A stretch of DNA of 51,975 nucleotides from Roseicyclus sediminis (GTDB taxonomy: Bacteria > Pseudomonadota > Alphaproteobacteria > Rhodobacterales > Rhodobacteraceae), in NCBI RefSeq assembly GCF_025515305.1, contig NZ_JAOPHT010000022.1, positions 1 to 51,975 on the forward strand, given 5' to 3'. The notes under the pieces were generated by a model. That model did no database searches, was not told the DNA's origin, and saw only the letters and a program-made list of their open reading frames with translations. Positions within the stretch are counted from its first letter, which is position 1; each line of letters begins with the position of its first letter. The position numbers were made by a program, and so were the translations under genes. Shown in pieces: positions 43,628 to 51,975 of this stretch.

Positions 43628-45292
43628 TCAGTTCCCCGTGTCGTCCCGCCAGCGGTTCACGATGGGATAGCGGCGGTCGAGCCAGAAGGCGCGCTCGGTC
43701 AGTCGGGTGCCGGGGGCCGACTGGAAACGCTTGTATTCGCTGAGGTAGATCAGCCGCTCGATCTTCTTCACCGTCTCGCGATCGTAGCCGAGCGCCACGA
43801 CGTCGGCCACCGACGCCTCCTTGTCGATCAGCATTTCCAGCATCACGTCGAGGTCGGCATAGGGCGGCAGACTGTCCTCGTCCTTCTGGTTCTCGCGCAG
43901 TTCGGCCGTCGGCGGCTTGTCGATCACGCGGGGCGGGATGACCTCGCCCGCAGGCCCCTTCATCCAGTCGCGGTGGTTCGCGTTCCGCCAGCGGCAGGTT
44001 TCGAAGACGCGGGTCTTGTAGAGATCCTTCAGCGGATTGTAGCCCCCCGCCATGTCGCCATAGATCGTGGCATAGCCCACGGCGACCTCGGACTTGTTGC
44101 CCGTGGTCAGAAGCATTTCCCCGAACTTGTTCGACAGCGCCATCAGCATCACGCCGCGCAGGCGCGACTGGATGTTCTCCTCCGTCACGCCAGGCTCGGT
44201 CCCTTCGAACAGGTCCCCCAGCGCGCCCAGGACCGCCTCGTGCGACGTGCCGATCGACACCGTGTCGAGGCGGCAGCCGAGCCGCGCCGCCACGTCGCGC
44301 GCGTCCTCGAGCGAGGTTTCGGACGTGAAGCGCGAGGGCAGCATCACGCAGCGCACGTTCTCCGGCCCAAGCGTGTCGCAGGCGATTGCCGCCACCAATG
44401 CGCTGTCGACGCCCCCCGAAAGGCCGAGCACCGCCTTGTGGAAGCCCGCCTTGCGCATGTAGTCGCCCAGCGACAGGACCATGGTCCGATAGTCGGCTTC
44501 CCAGGGGTCGGGCAGGCGGGCCTTGTCGCCCGGAATCGCATGCCAGCCCTCGTCGCCATTCTCGAATTCGACGAAGAACAGTCCCGGCTCGAAGGCCGGG
44601 AACTGGTGGGTCAGCGCCCCGTGCGGGTTCAGGACGAAACTCGCGCCATCGAAAACCTGGTCGTCCTGTCCGCCCAGGAGGTTGAGGTAGACAAGCGGCA
44701 GCCCGGTCTCGACCACGCGGGAGACCATCTGCGCCTGGCGGATGTCCATCTTGCCCCGGTGGTACGGGGAGCCGTTGGGAACCAGCAGTATCTCGGCCCC
44801 GGTTTCGGCCAGCGTCTCGGTCACGTCCTCGAACCAGGCATCCTCGCAGATCGGCACGCCAATGCGTACCGGGCCCACGCGCACCGGTCCGGCCGGATCG
44901 CCCGCGTGGTAGTACCGCTTCTCGTCGAAGACGTTGTAGTTCGGCAGGTGATGCTTCAGCACGGTCGCCGAGATCTCTCCGTCCTGCAGGATGTAATAGG
45001 CGTTGAACGGTTTCGCGCCGCCCGGAAGCGGCCCGCCGATGCCGATGGCCGGCCCGTCAACGCAGGCAGCGGCCAGTTCCCCCATCACGCGATGCACGTC
45101 CATCGCGAAGGCGGGCTTCTTCACGAGGTCCTGCAATTGATAGCCGGTCAGGAACATCTCGGGAAACGCGATCATGTCCGCGCCCGCGGCTTTCGCCTCG
45201 GCCCAGGCCGTGCGGACCATCTCGGCATTTCCCGCAAGATCGCCCACCGTGGAGTTCATTTGCGCAAGGCACAGTCGGAAACGCTCGGTCAT
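43628..45292 (-). CDS. nadE: Glutamine-dependent NAD+ synthetase
   Basis: 554 residues. N-terminal nitrilase-type glutaminase with the triad E45 (AFPEMFLTGY), K113 (VLKHHLPNYNVFDE) and C149 (GVPICEDAWF), then the synthetase domain with the ATP loop SGGVDS (291-296). Amidates nicotinate adenine dinucleotide with ammonia from glutamine. Complete. Followed by the membrane-protein gene after 12 bases. Confidence 0.95.
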   Translation of the reverse strand: MTERFRLCLAQMNSTVGDLAGNAEMVRTAWAEAKAAGADMIAFPEMFLTGYQLQDLVKKPAFAMDVHRVMGELAAACVDGPAIGIGGPLPGGAKPFNAYYILQDGEISATVLKHHLPNYNVFDEKRYYHAGDPAGPVRVGPVRIGVPICEDAWFEDVTETLAETGAEILLVPNGSPYHRGKMDIRQAQMVSRVVETGLPLVYLNLLGGQDDQVFDGASFVLNPHGALTHQFPAFEPGLFFVEFENGDEGWHAIPGDKARLPDPWEADYRTMVLSLGDYMRKAGFHKAVLGLSGGVDSALVAAIACDTLGPENVRCVMLPSRFTSETSLEDARDVAARLGCRLDTVSIGTSHEAVLGALGDLFEGTEPGVTEENIQSRLRGVMLMALSNKFGEMLLTTGNKSEVAVGYATIYGDMAGGYNPLKDLYKTRVFETCRWRNANHRDWMKGPAGEVIPPRVIDKPPTAELRENQKDEDSLPPYADLDVMLEMLIDKEASVADVVALGYDRETVKKIERLIYLSEYKRFQSAPGTRLTERAFWLDRRYPIVNRWRDDTGN

Positions 45293-45399
45293 CTCTCACG
45301 GACCCCTTCGGCAAGTCGGCGCGCGGCACCGGTCCGCCCCTCACATAGCAGACCTCTCCGTGGGGCCAAGCCGTTGCAGGGCCTCGCGCCCGAAAGGCG

Positions 45400-45428
45400 T
45401 TGCAGAGACCTTGTGCCTCCCCTAGCTT
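45400..45428 (+). promoter_or_regulatory. Putative promoter of the MORN gene
   Basis: TTGCAG (45400-45405) and TAGCTT (45423-45428) are 17 bases apart. A transcript starting near 45435 would leave almost no leader for the ATG at 45447, which supports the GTG at 45492 as the start. Confidence 0.45.
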
Positions 45429-45491
45429 TGGGTGGGCCGAGCGGCCATGCCTTCAACGAGAGCGGCTCCGAGACAGGGAGGGGCGAGACCC

Positions 45492-46988
45492 GTGCGAAAG
45501 ACGAAGTGGGGCGTCGCAGGCGCAGGCGGCTTGATGCTGATCGCGACCGGGTCGGTGTTTGCGCAGGACACGGGTGGAGCGACCCGTGTGGACATCGCGC
45601 AATACGACAACGGTGGCATCTACGAGGGCGAGTTCCGCAACGGGGTGCAGCACGGCACGGGAACCTACCGGCTGCCGAACGGTTACGAATACACCGGCGA
45701 ATGGGTCGACGGCGAGATCCGCGGCCAGGGCGTGGCACGCTTTCCCGACGGATCGGTCTACGAAGGCAGTTTCGCCGCGGGCCGGCCCGAGGGAACGGGT
45801 TCGATCACCTTCGCCGACGGCTCAACCTACGAAGGCCAATGGACCGAGGGCCGGATCGAGGGGCAGGGAACGGCGGTCTACGCCAACGGCGTGAGCTACA
45901 CCGGCGGGTTCGTGAACGCGCTCCATCACGGGCAGGGCGTCATGACCGGGCCCAACGGTTACCGCTACGAGGGCCAGTGGGAGAACGGGCTGAAGCAGGG
46001 GACGGGCACGATCACCTATCCCGACGGCGCGGTCTATTCCGGTCAGTTCGTGGGCGGCCAGCGCGAGGGAACCGGCCGGCTCCAGATGGCGGACGGTGTG
46101 ATCTACGAGGGCGAGTGGGCGGACGGGCAGATCAACGGCCAGGGCACGCTCACCCAACCCAATGGCGACGTCTACACCGGCACGCTGGTCGACGGACAAC
46201 GCCAGGGGCAGGGCCGCGTGGTTTATTCCAACGGCGACGTCTACGAGGGCACGTTCGAGAATGACCGCCGCCATGGCGATGGCACCTTCACCGGTACCGA
46301 CGGGTACATCTATGTCGGCCAGTGGCGCGAAGGCCGGATAGAGGGGCAGGGACAGGTGACCTATCCAGACGGGTCCGTCTATGTCGGCGCGTTCCGCAAC
46401 GACCTCGCCCATGGGCAGGGCACGATCACCTATCCCGACGGCGCCTCCTACGAGGGCGACTGGACCGATGGCGTGATCCAGGGCACCGGCGTCGCACGCT
46501 ATGCCAACGGGCTTGTCTATCAGGGCCAGTTCCTCAATGCCCGCCAGCACGGCCAGGGCGTGATGAGCCATCCCGACGGCTACCGCTACGAGGGCCAGTG
46601 GGAGGATGGTCTGCGCCACGGGCAGGGGATCGCCACCTATGCCGACGGCACGGTCTACGAGGGCCAGTTCGTCGCGGGCCAGCGCGAGGGTCAGGGGACG
46701 CTGACCATGCCCGACGGCTTCACCTATACCGGCGCCTGGGATGATGGCGAAATCAACGGGATGGGCACTGCGACCTATTCCAACGGCGACGTCTATGAAG
46801 GCATGTTCGTCAATGGCCGCCGCCAGGGCACGGGTACGATGCGCTACGCCACGGGCGAGGTCCTCGAGACCGAATGGGAGGCGGGTCTGCCGGTCGAAGG
46901 CGACGCGCCGGCCCCCGCCGCCGAGCCCAATACGGGCGAGGTCGGTCCCGGAGGTGCCGCCGATGACGCGGCGCCAAGCGATGGCTGA
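45492..46988 (+). CDS. Exported MORN-repeat protein
   Basis: 498 residues from the GTG at 45492, because an AGGGAGGGGC ribosome binding site stands before it and the product then opens with a clean Sec signal (VRKTKWGVAGAGGLMLIATG...FAQ). From about residue 40 there are 18 MORN repeats of exactly 23 residues (for example YEYTGEWVDGEIRGQG) and a final partial one, then an acidic Pro/Ala tail. MORN arrays form extended beta-hairpin ladders that bind lipids or proteins. The whole array consists of a nine-repeat block present twice. Probably periplasmic or outer-membrane associated; partner unknown. Confidence 0.88.
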   Translation: MRKTKWGVAGAGGLMLIATGSVFAQDTGGATRVDIAQYDNGGIYEGEFRNGVQHGTGTYRLPNGYEYTGEWVDGEIRGQGVARFPDGSVYEGSFAAGRPEGTGSITFADGSTYEGQWTEGRIEGQGTAVYANGVSYTGGFVNALHHGQGVMTGPNGYRYEGQWENGLKQGTGTITYPDGAVYSGQFVGGQREGTGRLQMADGVIYEGEWADGQINGQGTLTQPNGDVYTGTLVDGQRQGQGRVVYSNGDVYEGTFENDRRHGDGTFTGTDGYIYVGQWREGRIEGQGQVTYPDGSVYVGAFRNDLAHGQGTITYPDGASYEGDWTDGVIQGTGVARYANGLVYQGQFLNARQHGQGVMSHPDGYRYEGQWEDGLRHGQGIATYADGTVYEGQFVAGQREGQGTLTMPDGFTYTGAWDDGEINGMGTATYSNGDVYEGMFVNGRRQGTGTMRYATGEVLETEWEAGLPVEGDAPAPAAEPNTGEVGPGGAADDAAPSDG

Positions 46989-47121
46989 GGGCCGAAGCCG
47001 CGGCCACGTCGCACCGAGGGGGCCGCGCAGCCGCTGATCTTGGCGATAGGGACCGCCGCGCAGGGTTCACCTGGATATCCGCCGCCGTTCCGGGCGGGCA
47101 GCTTGCGATGCCCGCCCCCTT

Positions 47122-47141
47122 CCCGGTCACCGGTGGCCGGG
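47122..47141. terminator. Near-perfect palindrome between the MORN gene and the sulfate-activation gene
   Basis: CCCGGTCACCGGTGGCCGGG pairs with itself with only one T-G position. It lies just after the stop of the leftward sulfate-activation gene (47149) and 134 bases after the MORN stop, so it may end both. No T tract. Confidence 0.45.
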
Positions 47142-47148
47142 CGGCCGT

Positions 47149-49215
47149 TCAGCCCGCAACCAGCCCCATGCCTTCCAGCTTCAGAAGCACCTGCTGCGCG
47201 CAGTAGTCGACCTCCATCCCCTCGGTGTCGACCACGAGCTCTGCGCTGGTCGGCGCCTCGTAGGGGTCGGAGATGCCGGTGAACTCCTTGATCTTGCCCT
47301 CGCGCGCCAGCTTGTAGAGCCCCTTGCGGTCGCGCCGTTCACATTCTTCGAGCGAGGTGGCCACGTGCACCTCCACGAAGGCGCCGTAGGTCTCCACCAT
47401 CTCGCGCACCGCCCGCCGCGTCGCGGTGTAGGGCGCGATGGGCGCGCAGATCGCGATGCCGCCGTTCTTTGTGATCTCCGAGGCGACATAGCCGATCCGG
47501 CGGATGTTGATGTCGCGGTGCTCCTTCGAGAAGCCGAGCTCGCTCGACAGGTGTTTGCGCACGACGTCGCCGTCCAGCAGCGTCACCGGCCGGCCGCCCA
47601 TCTCCATCAGCTTGACCATGATGGCGTTGGCGATGGTGGACTTGCCCGACCCGGAGAGCCCGGTGAAGAACACCGTGAAACCCTGCTTGGAGCGGGGCGG
47701 CGACGTGCGGCGCAACTCGGCCACCACCTCGGGGAAGGAGAACCATTCGGGGATCTCCAGACCCTCCCGCAGGCGGCGGCGGAGCTCCGTTCCCGAGATG
47801 TCGAGAACCGTGTCGCCCTCGGGCACCTCGTTGGCGGGGTAGTACTGCGCCTTCTCCTGCACGTAGACCATGTGCTTGAAGTCGACCATCTCGAGGCCGA
47901 TCTCGGCCTCGTGGGTCTTGAAGAGTTCCTGCGCGTCGTAGGGGCCGTAGAAATCCTGGCCCGCGCTGTTCTTGCCGGGACCCGCGTGGTCGCGGCCGAC
48001 GATGAAATGCGTGCAGCCGTGGTTCTTGCGGATCAAGCCGTGCCATACGGCCTCGCGCGGGCCGGCCATGCGCATGGCGAGGTTCAGGAGGCTCATGCTC
48101 GTCGTGGCGGAGGGGTACTTGTCGAGCACCGCCTCGTAGCAGCGCACGCGTGTGAAATGGTCCACATCGCCGGGTTTCGTCATGCCGACGACGGGATGGA
48201 GCAGCAGGTTCGCCTGCGCTTCGCGCGCGGCGCGGAAGGTCAGCTCCTGGTGCGCGCGGTGCAGCGGGTTGCGCGTCTGGAAGGCAACGACCCGGCGCCA
48301 GCCGAGCTTGCGGAACAGCGCGCGCAATTCGTTCGGCGTGTCGCGGCGGGCGCGGAAATCGTAGTGCACCGGCGGCTGGATGCCGGTGATCGCGCCGCCG
48401 AGATAGACCGGGCCCGCGACGTGGTGCAGGTAGTTCACCGCCGGGTGGGCGAGGTCGTCGGCGCCGAAGACCATCTCGGCCTCGCGCGCCTTGTTCGGCA
48501 CGTACTTGTCCGAGATCGACAGGATCGCGAGGATCACGCCCTCTGCATCGCGCAGCGCGATGTCCTGGCCGGGCTCGATGCTGTCGGCGAAGGCCTGCGA
48601 CACGTCCAGCGTGATCGGCATCGGCCAGAGCGTGCCGTCGGCCAGCCGCATCGTCTCCACGACGCTTTCGTAGTCGTTCTGACCGAGAAAGCCCTTCAGG
48701 GGCGCGAAGCCGCCGTTCATCAGCAGTTCCAGGTCGCAGGTCTGACGCTGCGTGAGGTCCCAGGAGGGAAGCTCGGCGGCTTCCGCCTTCAGTTTCTGGG
48801 CGCTGTCGTAGGAGACATAGAGCTCCGGGACCGGGGCGAGGTGGCTTTGCATGGAGAGGGTCCTTGATTTCGGAGGGGCAAGGGGGCTGGCCGCGCCGGT
48901 CAGTTCGGCGTGCAGCGCGTTGTATTCCGCGAACTTGCGGGCGAGGAAACGGTCGGCGAGGCGGGCCTTCGTGGCGGCCCCGCGCGGGGTGAGGGCATAG
49001 CCGACGCGCTGCCGCCGGTCCGAGGTCGTCCGGTCGGTGATGCGCACGAGCCCCGCCTCGGTCACGGCGCGCAACTGTGCGTTGAGCCGCCCGAGGCTGA
49101 CGCCGAGCGCTTCCGCCGTTGCGCGCTGCGGCGCATCGGGTGCGGTGTCGAGCTGCCGCAGAAGACGGAAGAGGAAGTCCTCGTCGGGTGGCATCTGGTC
49201 TGCGGGCGCGGGCAT
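47149..49215 (-). CDS. MarR-type regulator fused to bifunctional sulfate adenylyltransferase/APS kinase
   Basis: 688 residues in one open frame. Residues 1-110: winged helix of the EPS-associated MarR type (FLFRLLRQLDTAP, ALGVSLGRLNAQLRAVTEAG, VGYALTPRGAATKARLADRF). Linker about 108-121. Residues 122-500: ATP sulfurylase with LMNGGFAPLKGFL, QTRNPLHRAH (313-322) and GRDHAGPG (407-414). Residues 505-688: APS kinase with P-loop GLSGSGKST (519-527). The enzyme makes APS and then PAPS from sulfate. An internal ATG at 48852 (MQSHLAPVPELYV) has AAGGA eight bases before it, so the enzyme may also be made alone. No in-frame stop separates the parts. A dyad lies just upstream. Promoter is on the minus strand near 49260. 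Confidence 0.85.
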   Translation of the reverse strand: MPAPADQMPPDEDFLFRLLRQLDTAPDAPQRATAEALGVSLGRLNAQLRAVTEAGLVRITDRTTSDRRQRVGYALTPRGAATKARLADRFLARKFAEYNALHAELTGAASPLAPPKSRTLSMQSHLAPVPELYVSYDSAQKLKAEAAELPSWDLTQRQTCDLELLMNGGFAPLKGFLGQNDYESVVETMRLADGTLWPMPITLDVSQAFADSIEPGQDIALRDAEGVILAILSISDKYVPNKAREAEMVFGADDLAHPAVNYLHHVAGPVYLGGAITGIQPPVHYDFRARRDTPNELRALFRKLGWRRVVAFQTRNPLHRAHQELTFRAAREAQANLLLHPVVGMTKPGDVDHFTRVRCYEAVLDKYPSATTSMSLLNLAMRMAGPREAVWHGLIRKNHGCTHFIVGRDHAGPGKNSAGQDFYGPYDAQELFKTHEAEIGLEMVDFKHMVYVQEKAQYYPANEVPEGDTVLDISGTELRRRLREGLEIPEWFSFPEVVAELRRTSPPRSKQGFTVFFTGLSGSGKSTIANAIMVKLMEMGGRPVTLLDGDVVRKHLSSELGFSKEHRDINIRRIGYVASEITKNGGIAICAPIAPYTATRRAVREMVETYGAFVEVHVATSLEECERRDRKGLYKLAREGKIKEFTGISDPYEAPTSAELVVDTEGMEVDYCAQQVLLKLEGMGLVAG

Positions 49216-49232
49216 GGGTCGGCGGGGCTAAG

Positions 49233-49256
49233 GATATGTTCACCGATGAACATATC
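49233..49256 (-). promoter_or_regulatory. Inverted-repeat operator upstream of the MarR fusion
   Basis: GATATGTTCA (49233-49242), four-base spacer, TGAACATATC (49247-49256): perfect 10+10 arms. It is 17 bases before the start of the MarR-fused gene, where an autorepressor of the MarR group would be expected to bind. Confidence 0.75.
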
Positions 49257-49277
49257 TCGCGTCGCCACGCTTGAGAA

Positions 49278-49305
49278 GGGGCTTCCCCTCGAAAGAGGGA
49301 ACCCC
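49278..49305 (-). repeat. Bulged hairpin with GAAA loop
   Basis: GGGG (49278-49281) pairs with CCCC (49302-49305), and TT/AA, CCC/GGG and TC/GA continue around single bulged C, ending in a GAAA tetraloop. Part of the structured space between trxB and the sulfate gene. Confidence 0.5.
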
Positions 49306-49340
49306 GCGCGCACCGTGGCGCACATGCCGCAGTCGAAGCG

Positions 49341-49362
49341 CCGGTCTTTTGCAAAAGACCGG
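49341..49362 (-). repeat. Perfect 22-base palindrome
   Basis: CCGGTCTTTTG and CAAAAGACCGG are exact reverse complements with no spacer. First of three tandem palindromes downstream of trxB; may act in transcript ending or stability. Confidence 0.8.
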
Positions 49363-49364
49363 TC

Positions 49365-49382
49365 AGGCCCTTGCAAGGGCCT
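49365..49382 (-). repeat. Perfect 18-base palindrome
   Basis: AGGCCCTTG followed by CAAGGGCCT, exact reverse complements. Three bases after the previous palindrome. Confidence 0.8.
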
Positions 49383-49385
49383 CGA

Positions 49386-49407
49386 GGAGATCCTTCGAAG
49401 GACCTCC
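49386..49407 (-). repeat. Near-perfect 22-base palindrome
   Basis: GGAG and CTCC flank a perfect TCCTTCGAAGGA core with one mismatched pair. Third of the tandem set, and nearest to the trxB stop at 49421. Confidence 0.75.
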
Positions 49408-49420
49408 CTTTGGTCTGGGG

Positions 49421-50485
<1,065 letters not shown>

Positions 50486-50764
50486 TCAGTAGTCGTCGTT
50501 GCCGCCAGCCAGCGCCCGGCGCACCACGGGCGTGCAGGCCTCTGCCGTCGGGGCCTCGCACTCATAGTAGCGTCCATCCACGAACACGAAGTATTGGGCG
50601 CGCCCGCCGCCGTCCGATCCGGGACGGGTCGTGACCTGGTAGGGCTGGCCATCGATGCTGATGACGTCGCGGTCGTAGAAGGTAGATTGCGGCGCGTTGA
50701 GCGAATCTCCTTCGCAGGCGCTCAACACGAGGATAGCGGCCAGGGCCGCCGATGCGCGAAACAT
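50486..50764 (-). CDS. Small predicted lipoprotein
   Basis: 92 residues from the ATG complementary to 50762-50764, with AAAGGAGATG before it. Signal MFRASAALAAILVLSAC with lipobox LSAC, so Cys17 would be lipidated. The mature part has FYDRDVISIDGQPYQV, a later YFVFVDGRYYECEAPTAEACTP with two cysteines, and no family I recognise. The frame can be extended to 50857, but that loses the ribosome binding site. Divergent from the Lrp gene and upstream of trxB. Confidence 0.75.
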   Translation of the reverse strand: MFRASAALAAILVLSACEGDSLNAPQSTFYDRDVISIDGQPYQVTTRPGSDGGGRAQYFVFVDGRYYECEAPTAEACTPVVRRALAGGNDDY

Positions 50765-50840
50765 GGCACATCTCCTTTGCTTGTTTTCGCGCGCTTCCTT
50801 GAACATGTTGACCTCCCCGACATGACTTGTCCAATGATCG

Positions 50841-50917
50841 GGCAAAGTGGCGGCCAAGTTGCCGCGAAGTGTTGCGACCCTCTTTCAAATGTTGCGCGGA
50901 CGTGAAATAAAGTTGCG
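50841..50917 (+). repeat. Repeated GTTGC elements upstream of the Lrp gene
   Basis: GTTGC recurs at 50858, 50871, 50891 and 50912; the last three are GTTGCG at 20-21 base steps, about two helix turns. GGCAA (50841-50845) and TTGCC (50859-50863) form an inverted pair. Such phasing suits an Lrp-type octamer binding along the DNA. Inference from spacing. Confidence 0.4.
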
Positions 50918-50999
50918 CGACGCCTCTCGCTGGCGCACACAAACGACCATTCGCGCAGCCGCGACAAGACGATTCCTCCGGCAGAGGGGGCCGGATCAC

Positions 51000-51500
51000 A
51001 TGCCCAGCACCAAGCTCGATCCCATCGACCGCAAGATCCTCGCCGAGTTGCAGGAGGACGGGCGCATGACCAATGTCGAGCTTGCCCGGCGTGTCGGAAT
51101 CTCGGCCCCGCCCTGTCTCCGCCGCGTCCGCACGCTGGAGGAGGCCGGATATATCCGCGGCTACCATGCGGATGTGGACCCGCGGTTGCTGGGCTTCGAG
51201 GTGCAGGTCTTCGCCATGGTGGGCCTGTCGAGCCAGGCCGAGGCCGACCTCGTCGCCTTCGAGGAACTGTGCCGGAGTTGGCCGCTCGTGCGCGAATGCC
51301 ACATGCTCAACGGCGAGATCGACTTCATCCTCAAATGCGTGGCCCCCGATCTCTCGACCTTCCAGAGCTTCCTGACCGGCCAGCTGACAGCCGCGCCCAA
51401 CGTGGCGAGCGTGCGCACCTCGCTGGTGATCCGGGGCGCCAAGGATGCCCCCGGCGTGCCCTTCGATGTCATGGAGGAGAGGCTGAGCCGCTCGGCCTGA
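51000..51500 (+). CDS. Lrp/AsnC-family transcriptional regulator
   Basis: 166 residues from the ATG at 51000 behind AGAGGGGG. N-terminal helix-turn-helix: LDPIDRKILAELQEDGRMTN and ELARRVGISAPPCLRRVRTLEEAGYI (in parts). C-terminal RAM domain with VQVFAMVGL, CHMLNGEIDFILKC and VRTSLVIRGAKD. Probably senses an amino acid. Lies divergent to the lipoprotein-trxB unit; this lrp-trxB adjacency is frequent in alphaproteobacteria as I recall. Stop is four bases before the TPR gene start. Confidence 0.93.
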   Translation: MPSTKLDPIDRKILAELQEDGRMTNVELARRVGISAPPCLRRVRTLEEAGYIRGYHADVDPRLLGFEVQVFAMVGLSSQAEADLVAFEELCRSWPLVRECHMLNGEIDFILKCVAPDLSTFQSFLTGQLTAAPNVASVRTSLVIRGAKDAPGVPFDVMEERLSRSA

Positions 51501-51504
51501 ACCC

Positions 51505-51975
51505 ATGCTGCCGCCCGCCCCCGCGGATATCCCGAAGCTCTACCAAGAGGCGCTCGCCCTGCAGAAGCGGGGCGAGGCGGCGCAGGCATTGGCGCTTCAC
51601 CGCCGGATCCTCTCGGCGGTTCCGGGCCAGGTCGAGGCGCTTTTCCAGGCCGGACGGCTGCTGGTCGAGGCCGGCGAGCACGGAGAAGCCGAGATCCTGT
51701 TGCGACGGGCTCTGGCCGCGCGGCCGAAGGAGGCGGCGATCTGGCAGGCGCTTCATGGCGCGCTGTCCGGGGCCGCGCGCACGAAACTCGAGCGGGAGGC
51801 GGCGCGCGCGCGCATTCCTCTGGGGCTGGCCTCCGAGGCTGCGCCGATCTTCCGGCTGGTCGCGAAGGGCGAGACCGAGACCGCGCTGAAGCAGGCGATG
51901 GCGCTGGTCAGGGCCGCGCCGGCCGCGGCCGCGCCCGCCCATGCGCTCGGCGCCGTGCAGGCCGCGCGCGGCAAC
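51505..51975 (+). CDS. TPR-containing protein, 3' end outside window
   Basis: Open from the ATG at 51505 to the window edge (157 codons, no stop). Start MLPPAPADIPKLYQEALALQ; tetratricopeptide-like helices follow: LQKRGEAAQALALHRRILSAVP and ALFQAGRLLVEAGEHGEAEI in parts. Resembles the N-terminal part of TPR-sulfotransferase proteins common in this group, but the sulfotransferase half would be beyond the window. Probably in the same transcript as the Lrp gene, four bases apart. Confidence 0.7.
   Translation, partial: MLPPAPADIPKLYQEALALQKRGEAAQALALHRRILSAVPGQVEALFQAGRLLVEAGEHGEAEILLRRALAARPKEAAIWQALHGALSGAARTKLEREAARARIPLGLASEAAPIFRLVAKGETETALKQAMALVRAAPAAAAPAHALGAVQAARGN

Overview
The window is about 52 kb of GC-rich chromosomal DNA that reads as an alphaproteobacterium of the Rhodobacteraceae (Roseobacter/Rhodobacter type). 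The evidence is gene content and order: an atpHAGDC operon followed by an H-type lectin gene, groESL behind a CIRCE element, Hsp20 coupled to a DUF1150 gene, a sulfate adenylyltransferase/APS kinase next to an EPS-type MarR regulator, an Lrp gene next to trxB, and promoters of the TTGACA/TAGGGT style. I see no insertion sequences, prophage, CRISPR array, rRNA or tRNA. This looks like core chromosome with a few accessory genes.

Layout. 1-5.7 kb: the end of an extensin-like protein gene, a DUF2125 protein, a ChaC-type gamma-glutamylcyclotransferase, and a two-gene unit for a MotA/ExbB-like channel plus an OmpA-family partner with a very long coiled coil. 5.7-10.9 kb: clpA, a GloB-type glyoxalase II, a small methyltransferase and an acidic protein of unknown function. 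11.3-16.8 kb: the F1 part of ATP synthase (atpHAGDC) and an H-type lectin protein. 17.3-22.4 kb: a Tet-like MFS pump, prs, an HCCA-isomerase/hydrolase pair and threonine aldolase. 22.4-25.7 kb: a leftward run maoC-ribF-ycgN-ltaE with a HAD phosphatase gene upstream, interrupted by an oppositely oriented ArsR-type gene. 25.9-29.5 kb: periplasmic nucleotidase, a small exported protein and Mn-dependent pyrophosphatase. 29.6-31.8 kb: groESL. 31.8-39 kb: accessory metabolism (VOC protein, WYL regulator, YjhX toxin-like protein, two dehydrogenases, a bactofilin-like membrane protein, PhnM-like amidohydrolase, DMT exporter, Nudix hydrolase). 39-45.3 kb: lipase-like hydrolase, purEK, acetyltransferase, YdcH-like protein, Hsp20-DUF1150 and nadE. 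45.4-52 kb: a MORN-repeat protein, the sulfate-activation enzyme, trxB, a small lipoprotein, an Lrp regulator and the start of a TPR protein.

Most genes are housekeeping: energy (ATP synthase, pyrophosphatase), nucleotides and cofactors (prs, purEK, ribF, nadE), protein quality control (clpA, groESL, Hsp20) and sulfur/redox (sulfate activation, trxB, glyoxalase II, ChaC).

The most unusual points are four. First, the sulfate-activation gene reads as one uninterrupted frame with a MarR-type winged-helix regulator at its N-terminus, and a 10+4+10 inverted repeat sits just upstream, suggesting an enzyme that carries its own regulator. Second, the short space between that gene and trxB is packed with three tandem near-perfect palindromes and a bulged hairpin. 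Third, the MORN protein is built from a nine-repeat block duplicated as a unit (exact 621-base offset). Fourth, the MotA/OmpA-like pair carries a coiled coil far longer than the periplasm is wide. All functional assignments come from reading the translated sequence and from memory of the families; no search was run.
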